Assembly (NCBI GenBank): GCA_030597865.1
Contig: JAUVQZ010000114.1
Coordinates: 1-9,036, forward strand
Length of the DNA stretch: 9,036 bases
Reading direction: 5' to 3'
From: Pseudomonadota bacterium
GTDB taxonomy: Bacteria > Desulfobacterota > Desulfobulbia > Desulfobulbales > SURF-16
This document shows positions 5,073 through 9,036 of the stretch, in pieces. How positions within the stretch are numbered: position 1 is the first letter of the stretch; every line of letters starts with the position of its first letter. The translations under genes were made by a program, and so were the position numbers. The notes below the pieces were generated by a model. It had not been told where the DNA came from and made no database searches. It was given only the letters and a program-made list of their open reading frames with translations.

Positions 5073-6724
5073 AAAAGATATCCGGCATTATTGTTGATCC
5101 TGTGGCTCGCAGGCAATTCCCAGGGAGTCTGGTTATTGACCAGGGCTGTATTGTTGACATTATGGCTGAGCCTGAGGCCAAAGGCCCCTTTATCCTGCCG
5201 GGGTTGATTGATTCCCATATCCATATTGAAAGCTCCATGCTGACCCCGGCCGCCTTTGCGGTAAAGGCGGTGAGCCACGGCACCGTGGCCGTGGTGGCAG
5301 ACCCCCATGAGATCGCCAATGTCCTTGGCATCCCTGGCATTGACTTTATGATCGACAGCGGTGGCCAGGTGCCGCTGAAGTTTTTTTTCGGTGCCCCCTC
5401 CTGTGTACCGGCCACCGCTTTTGAAAGCTCCGGGGCCAAGCTTACGGCCCACGATGTGGCTGAGCTGCTTAGGCGGGACGACATCGCCTTTCTGGCCGAA
5501 ATGATGAATTTCCCCGGTGTCATCGGCCAGGATCCGGAGGTCGTGGCCAAGTTACAGGCCGCCGCCAAGATGGGTAAAAAGGTGGACGGGCACGCCCCGG
5601 GCTTGCATGGGCCTGATCTGAAGGCTTACCTGCAGGCAGGGATCAGCACCGATCATGAATCCCTCAGCCTGGAGGAGTGTTACGAGAAGCTGGCCCTGGG
5701 TATGAAAATCCAGCTACGCCAGGGCTCAAGCGCCCGTAATCTTGATGACTTGCATCCGCTCATCACCAGTCACCCGGGGCAATGCATGTTATGCACCGAT
5801 GACCTGAAGCCGGCTGACCTGGCCCGCGGTCACATAAATCTACTGATCCAAAAGGCCCTCAGTCTGGGCCATGATCTCTTTGACATTCTGCAATGCGCCT
5901 GCGTTAACCCGGTGCGCCATTATCAGCTTGGCGTCGGTCTGCTGCAAAAGGGCGATCCGGCTGATTTTATCATGGTTGATGATCTTGATGACATGGAGGT
6001 CAGCGCCACCTGGATCAATGGCGAGATGGTCAGCGCCAAGGGCCATGCCCTCTTTCAGGCCAGCCAGGCAAGGGCGCTCAACCATTTTAAGGCCGCCCCC
6101 ATCACGGCCGAGGATTTAGTGGTTAGATCAAGGGGGGCGCAGATGAAGGTGATTGAGGTGACTGACGGCCAGATTGTCACCGGCGCAGGCCGTTACCCCG
6201 TGCCAGCAAACAGCACCATTGTCGAGGCTGATCCGCAAGGGGACGTACTGAAAATTCTTGTCCAGAACCGCTATAAACCAGCGCCCCCTGCCATTGCCTT
6301 TGTTCACGGTTTTGGCCTTAAGCAGGGGGCCATGGCCTCCTCCATTGCCCACGACTCCCATAACATCATTGCTGTGGGCTGCAATGACAAGGACCTGACC
6401 CGGGCCGTTACCCTGCTCCATGAATGCGGCGGCGGGATCAGTTTTGTGGATGGGGAAGAGGAGAGGAGGGTGGCGCTGCCGATAGCCGGTCTCATGGGCT
6501 TTGGCAGCTGCCAAGAGATGGCCCAACAGTACAGCGAGCTTGAGCACAGGGTCAAGGAAAACGGCTGCCAGTTGCAGACGCCCTTTATGACCATGGCCTT
6601 TCTGGCCCTGCCCGTGATTCCATCCCTGAAAATCACCGATCTGGGTCTCTTTGACGTGGAGAGATTTGAACTGACGGATCTCTTTGTGTTCAATGGGCAT
6701 ATGCCCCAATGCTGGGAAATGTGA
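5069..6724 (+). CDS. ade: Adenine deaminase
   Basis: Adenine deaminase (EC 3.5.4.2) hydrolyses adenine to hypoxanthine and ammonia in purine salvage. It is a cytoplasmic metalloenzyme of the amidohydrolase superfamily. This copy has 551 residues, slightly below the usual 570-600. Diagnostic motifs are present in order: LPGLIDSHIHIESSM (His50, His52, Glu54 of the metal site), VVADPHEIANVLG (His80), EMMNFPGV (144-151), VDGHAPGL (His175), STDHES (His196) and CTDDLKP (Asp244/245). The C-terminal Ade domain follows, with IAHDSHNIIAVGCND as landmark. The ATG overlaps the preceding gene's stop as ATGA. The short N-terminus before the amidohydrolase domain is normal for the family, and no key metal residue appears missing. 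The enzyme assignment is confident; why it is coupled to ywbE and the methyltransferase-like gene is unclear. Confidence 0.96.
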   Translation: MKKISGIIVDPVARRQFPGSLVIDQGCIVDIMAEPEAKGPFILPGLIDSHIHIESSMLTPAAFAVKAVSHGTVAVVADPHEIANVLGIPGIDFMIDSGGQVPLKFFFGAPSCVPATAFESSGAKLTAHDVAELLRRDDIAFLAEMMNFPGVIGQDPEVVAKLQAAAKMGKKVDGHAPGLHGPDLKAYLQAGISTDHESLSLEECYEKLALGMKIQLRQGSSARNLDDLHPLITSHPGQCMLCTDDLKPADLARGHINLLIQKALSLGHDLFDILQCACVNPVRHYQLGVGLLQKGDPADFIMVDDLDDMEVSATWINGEMVSAKGHALFQASQARALNHFKAAPITAEDLVVRSRGAQMKVIEVTDGQIVTGAGRYPVPANSTIVEADPQGDVLKILVQNRYKPAPPAIAFVHGFGLKQGAMASSIAHDSHNIIAVGCNDKDLTRAVTLLHECGGGISFVDGEEERRVALPIAGLMGFGSCQEMAQQYSELEHRVKENGCQLQTPFMTMAFLALPVIPSLKITDLGLFDVERFELTDLFVFNGHMPQCWEM

Positions 6725-7158
6725 CCAATTAAACCACCGGGGCCATCGCATTCTTCGCACGTGCCAGACGTTGTCTCTCCCAGGACTCTGCTCCTTATAA
6801 ACCGCCCCTCTCTCATCATTACGCAAAGAGCATTTGGCCACTGCCAAGCGTTCTTGGGTCTATTTAATGATAAATGCTATTTCGAGACCTGCCTCCTGCT
6901 GCTAATACAGATTGTCGTGGCTCTCAACCCAAGGTGGGACGGTGATCCAAGTCTGTCCAGGGCAGGAAAAATTGCTCTATCCCTGTTTTCTCCCAACGTG
7001 CCCTGCTGAGTGCATCACCGCATGTCCCCTTTCCTGAAAAAGGAACGAGAAGATCCGCTTTCACGGAATTTCCCAAAGAGCAAATAAGTATTTAAGAATT
7101 TTCTTTATCCTAACGCCCTGATATATAAACGATTTTTTTCCCTCTGGTAAAGCTCGGC
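6725..7158. other. Intergenic, about 430 bp, no gene recognised
   Basis: Between ade and the PEP-CTERM promoter I see no frame with a recognisable protein or a good ribosome-binding site. A short TTCCT-GAAAA-AGGAA hairpin lies at 7031-7045, too small to be a convincing terminator. The sequence becomes AT-rich after about 7080. An 82-codon frame at 6761-7009 has neither a Shine-Dalgarno nor a protein-like composition and is not annotated. Confidence 0.5.
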
Positions 7159-7176
7159 AAGGCGCGCAAATTGCTA
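7159..7176 (+). promoter_or_regulatory. Putative sigma-54 (-24/-12) promoter of the PEP-CTERM gene
   Basis: The sequence AAGGCGCGCAAATTGCT has GG at 7161-7162 and GC at 7173-7174, separated by exactly 10 bases. The TTGC(T) of the -12 box is perfect, and GGCnCG of the -24 box matches TGGCACG except for its first T and the A. Transcription would start near 7185, giving a leader of about 60 nt. Sigma-54 promoters in front of PEP-CTERM genes have been reported in organisms with the PrsK/PrsR two-component system, which supports the reading. The match is by eye and not scored. Confidence 0.5.
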
Positions 7177-7245
7177 ATTACAAAACGAGGATAGTGCGGA
7201 GGCGATTAAATCGTCTTGTCATAAATGAAGACCCGGAGGGGAAAA

Positions 7246-7890
7246 ATGAAAAAGTCGAAAGTAACGTTACTAGGGTTTGCTGTGGGCATCGCGGCTTTGA
7301 TGTACGGCCAATCTGCAAGCGCTGCACTTATTGTCGGAACTCCAAGCCCATCGCTTACCCCAACATTCGGGACATTGATCGATTTTGATGACCAGGCCAG
7401 CGGTACAGCGATAAATGCCACGGATTATCTCTCTCTGGGTGTGGCTTCTATCACCGAGACTGAGGGGCTTGGCTTTTTTGGCCGTTATAGCGGCTCCCAA
7501 AGTCAGCCAAACTATATTGGCACAGGTGTGGGCGGAGAACGCGGCACTGACGCAAGTCTGGGCTGGGACGGCACCATCCTGATTGAGTTTGTCGATTTTG
7601 CCAGCATGGTTGGTATTGGTGTCGCAAATAGCGCCGGCGGGCCAGAAACTTTCAGCGTCTATGGCGCTGCCATGAATTTGCTTGAAAGTTACACGGTAAC
7701 TGCTGGTCTTAATGTTTATAACGTTATTGACAGAGGAGGGTTGTTCGATATCAAATATATGCAGGTCAGCGGTGACTTTTTTGCCCTTGATGATCTGCAA
7801 CATAACGCTGTGCCGGAACCGGCAACCATGCTGCTTATGGGTACAGGCCTTGCCGGCCTTGCCGGTTTCCGCAGGAAGAAAAAAGCGTAA
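7246..7890 (+). CDS. PEP-CTERM sorting-domain secreted protein
   Basis: This is a 214-residue exported protein with the tripartite C-terminal PEP-CTERM signal that exosortase (EpsH/XrtA type) cleaves in bacteria making exopolysaccharide. The N-terminal signal peptide is clear: basic MKKSK, a hydrophobic LLGFAVGIAALMYG core and a likely cleavage after SASA (residue 26). The C-terminus has VPEPAT at 189-194, a hydrophobic MLLMGTGLAGLAGF stretch and a final RRKKK. The mature domain is glycine- and serine-rich, acidic and free of cysteine, with no recognised enzymatic motif, like many PEP-CTERM proteins that resemble adhesins or matrix components. I chose the ATG at 7246 because GGAGG lies about 8 bases before it; an in-frame ATG at 7225 would put the ribosome site inside the gene. 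It stands alone, with no exosortase or polysaccharide gene in the window. A sigma-54-type promoter lies upstream. Confidence 0.93.
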   Translation: MKKSKVTLLGFAVGIAALMYGQSASAALIVGTPSPSLTPTFGTLIDFDDQASGTAINATDYLSLGVASITETEGLGFFGRYSGSQSQPNYIGTGVGGERGTDASLGWDGTILIEFVDFASMVGIGVANSAGGPETFSVYGAAMNLLESYTVTAGLNVYNVIDRGGLFDIKYMQVSGDFFALDDLQHNAVPEPATMLLMGTGLAGLAGFRRKKKA

Positions 7891-7941
7891 ACCTCACAGG
7901 GTGAGCATGTCTTGACAATGCACAAAAGGGCAAAGGCAGTT

Positions 7942-8092
7942 CGTTAGTGTCTGTCCATAAATGGTCTTTTCGCCGTATCTCAGCGTCTTGCTCAAAAAAT
8001 AATGCTCGGAATATCATATATATGCCTGTGCTTATTTTTTTCGCAGTCCTTGATCTCCAGCTAAAATCCTCATTTCTGGACAGACACTCGTT
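7942..8092. mobile_element. MITE-like palindromic element, 143 bp, with CGTT target duplication
   Basis: The element spans 7946-8088. Its ends are inverted repeats: AGTGTCTGTCCATAAATG on the left, and on the right the complement of AGTGTCTGTCCAGAAATG, with one mismatch in 18. A direct CGTT lies immediately outside each end (7942-7945 and 8089-8092), as left by transposition. The interior is itself an imperfect palindrome centred on AATATCATATATATG, so the whole element can fold. No coding frame inside is believable. Its terminal sequence differs from that of the 167-bp element, so a different transposase probably moves it. It begins 55 bp after the PEP-CTERM stop codon. Confidence 0.75.
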
Positions 8093-8148
8093 AAGAATTG
8101 TTTTTGCCCTTTTGCATGTTGTGTACAGGGCAAGAAATGAGGAAATTA

Positions 8149-8307
8149 TTAAACCGTACAGCGGAAGACGATGGTGTTTGACCTGTAGCCGTCCTTGGCA
8201 CTGGGGATGCAGCATATACGATCAGAAGACACCACAATATACTCAATAATATCTTGCTCTACTTCTTGCCTGATTTTGATACTGCGGTGATGAACCAATT
8301 TTAGCAC
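8149..8307 (-). CDS. Possible 52-residue protein or gene remnant, GTG start
   Basis: This frame begins with GTG (8305-8307) directly after an in-frame TAA and ends at TAA (8149-8151). It contains LKLVHHRSIKIRQEVEQDII followed by EYIVVSSDRICCIPSAKDGY and ends TIVFRCTV. The mix of a charged helix and two beta strands looks more protein-like than the surrounding frames. AGGG lies 7 bases before the GTG. I do not recognise a family. Because repeats and a truncated gene surround it, it may be the 3' part of a decayed gene. Confidence 0.35.
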   Translation of the reverse strand: MLKLVHHRSIKIRQEVEQDIIEYIVVSSDRICCIPSAKDGYRSNTIVFRCTV

Positions 8308-8310
8308 TTA

Positions 8311-8349
8311 GGTGCCCTGAAGGCGCCGAATAGGGGCGTTAATCCCCTA
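8311..8349. repeat. Two tandem GC-rich hairpins
   Basis: GGTGCC (8311-8316) pairs with GGCGCC (8322-8327) across a 5-nt loop, with one G-U pair. Three bases later TAGGGG (8331-8336) pairs exactly with CCCCTA (8344-8349) across a 7-nt loop. Together they lie immediately upstream, on the minus strand, of the possible GTG-started gene at 8149-8307. They could be a leader structure, a terminator or part of a dispersed repeat. No T-tract follows on either strand. Confidence 0.4.
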
Positions 8350-8469
8350 AGGCATGCTGGGCGTTGCCAATGGTTTCCTTGCCCCGACGCATCGAAAACT
8401 TCATTGCCAACTGCCCCAGAAGCCCTTGAGAGTTTTGTGAGCAGGACAGCCATCTTCAATGGCCTAAAC

Positions 8470-8489
8470 AATCAAGAATATTCTTGATT
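8470..8489 (-). terminator. Perfect 20-bp palindrome, possible terminator of the truncated gene
   Basis: AATCAAGAATATTCTTGATT is a perfect palindrome. On the minus strand it begins 4 bases after the TAA of the truncated zinc-ribbon gene and is followed by GTTT. It could fold as an AT-rich terminator hairpin or serve as a binding site. The stem is weak and the T-run short, so the terminator call is tentative. Confidence 0.35.
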
Positions 8490-8492
8490 CAC

Positions 8493-8603
8493 TTACAGCT
8501 TCGGGTCAATGTTGCCAGGCCCGCCGCATTCAGGGCCGTAGCAGGTGATGTTCTTGAAATCACACACCTCGCCGCAGGCAGGGCATTTTTCAGGAGTGGA
8601 ATG
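8493..8603 (-). pseudogene. C-terminal fragment of a cysteine-rich zinc-ribbon-like protein, cut by an IS3 element
   Basis: Reading the minus strand away from the insertion element gives a 36-codon open frame ending in TAA (8493-8495). Its product is TPEKCPACGEVCDFKNITCY followed by GPECGGPGNIDPKL. Five cysteines in a CPACGEVC block and a TCYGPEC block strongly suggest a metal-binding ribbon at a protein's C-terminus. There is no start codon in this frame, and the frame runs directly into the end of the IS3-family element at about 8602. I infer that the insertion removed the gene's 5' part or separated it, in which case the rest could lie beyond the right edge of the window. I do not recognise the parent family. 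Confidence 0.55.
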
Positions 8604-9036
8604 GTCCAGTAAAAGTGGACAGTTTTTTCATGCGGCTATTTTAGCTGCCGACCACTTTTCCATAAACTCTCTCGGGCTCAGGTTGCCCAGGAAAGAATGT
8701 CGACGAAAGCTATTGTAGAACATCTCTATATAATCAACGATATCTGACTTTGCTTGCTGCCTTGTTTCATAACTCTCTGAGTAGACTCTTTCTTTTTTCA
8801 ATGAGCCAAAAAAACTTTCAGCTACAGCGTTATCCCAGCAGTTTCCCTTACGACTCATGCTGCCAAGCATTCCATGGCCAGCGATGTATTTCTTAAAGTC
8901 TCCGCTGCAATATTGGCTGCCTCGATCTGAATGGAAAATCAACCCTTCTGGTGGCTTTTGTCGCCAAACTGCCATTCTTGTCGCGTTTATCACTAAATGA
9001 CGGTCGATCTTTTTACCCATCGCCCAGCCAACTACT
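8602..9036 (-). mobile_element. IS3-family insertion sequence, 3' part (runs off the window)
   Basis: The element's outer end is read as TGGTCCAGTAAAAGTGGACA from 8602. It begins TG, as IS3-family terminal repeats do, and carries a GTCCA/TGGAC internal inverted repeat (8604-8620). The transposase stop codon lies 26 bp inside this end, typical spacing for orfB. The other terminal repeat, orfA and the start of orfB are outside the window, so completeness cannot be judged. The exact boundary is inferred from one end only. Confidence 0.75.
8628..9036 (-). CDS. IS3-family transposase OrfB, C-terminal part (partial at window edge)
   Basis: This is the C-terminal part (about 135 codons) of the DDE integrase-core transposase. 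The frame is open to the window edge, where VVGWAMGKKIDRHL continues a typical 'R-x-VVGW' strand, so the internal ATG at 9020 is not the true start. Landmarks are GLIFHSDRGSQYCS, holding the second catalytic Asp; SMSRKGNCWDNAVAESFFGS, holding the catalytic Glu; LKKERVY; and the closing YIEMFYNSFRRHSFLGNLSP. The first Asp lies outside the window. In full elements OrfB is made by -1 frameshifting from orfA. No frameshift or stop is seen in the visible part, so this copy may be intact. Confidence 0.95.
   Translation of the reverse strand, partial: VVGWAMGKKIDRHLVINATRMAVWRQKPPEGLIFHSDRGSQYCSGDFKKYIAGHGMLGSMSRKGNCWDNAVAESFFGSLKKERVYSESYETRQQAKSDIVDYIEMFYNSFRRHSFLGNLSPREFMEKWSAAKIAA

Noticed and set aside
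6304..6847. Minus-strand frames with a TCEECDGPGG segment near the end of ade
   Set aside because: The CxxC motif is tempting, but most of the frame is antisense to the conserved Ade C-terminal domain, with no promoter or ribosome site.
7835..8249. Open frames on both strands across the second MITE-like element
   Set aside because: They are produced by the palindromic element and share no protein-like features.
8331..8349. Integron attC-like site suggested by GCGTTAAT in a hairpin
   Set aside because: The bases after GTT do not fit the GTTRRRY core, and there is no matching RYYYAAC partner or cassette organisation.
8339..8455. Minus-strand frame containing LLGQLAMKFSMRRGKETIGN
   Set aside because: It looks slightly protein-like but is short, bounded by stops, lacks a ribosome site before its ATG and matches nothing I recognise; possibly a decayed gene.

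Overview
The window looks like a chromosomal stretch from a moderately GC-rich, Gram-negative bacterium, most plausibly a member of the Desulfobacterota (the former Deltaproteobacteria). This placement is an inference. It rests on a DsrE-type selenoprotein, a PEP-CTERM protein behind a sigma-54-type promoter, and many short palindromic intergenic repeats. No rRNA or tRNA gene is present to test it.

Left part (about 1-1250): three small minus-strand genes lie divergent from tex. From upstream to downstream they are a four-cysteine protein of unknown function (895-1119), a DsrE-family protein (497-814) and a YheU/UPF0270-family protein (163-408). The DsrE gene is the most interesting object here. 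Its frame meets a TGA at 605-607, exactly where the family has a conserved redox cysteine. The frame then continues for 35 codons into a well-conserved DsrE C-terminus. Fourteen bases after the TGA is a 6-bp stem with a 5-nt G-containing loop, as expected of a bacterial SECIS. I therefore annotate a selenoprotein with a Sec-Gly-Lys-Cys redox motif. Conventional annotation would report only a truncated 69-residue protein.

Centre (1251-6724, plus strand): tex (RNA-binding transcription accessory protein) is followed closely by a small unknown gene. Next comes a repeat-rich gap of about 520 bp with a long CCCTCACCC-type inverted repeat and a 167-bp palindromic MITE-like element with perfect 22-bp ends. 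A tightly packed three-gene operon follows: a YwbE-family protein, a spermidine-synthase-like Rossmann methyltransferase-fold protein, and adenine deaminase (ade). These genes overlap by 1 and 4 bases, which suggests translational coupling. Ade makes hypoxanthine and ammonia from adenine, so it is purine salvage; the link to the other two is unexplained.

Right part (6725-9036): after about 430 bp with no recognisable gene there is a GG-N10-GC sigma-54-type promoter, then a secreted PEP-CTERM protein. Beyond it the region is a patchwork: a second MITE-like element (143 bp, CGTT target duplication), a possible 52-codon minus-strand gene preceded by two tandem hairpins, the C-terminal remnant of a cysteine-rich zinc-ribbon-like protein, and the 3' part of an IS3-family element that seems to have cut that gene and runs off the window.
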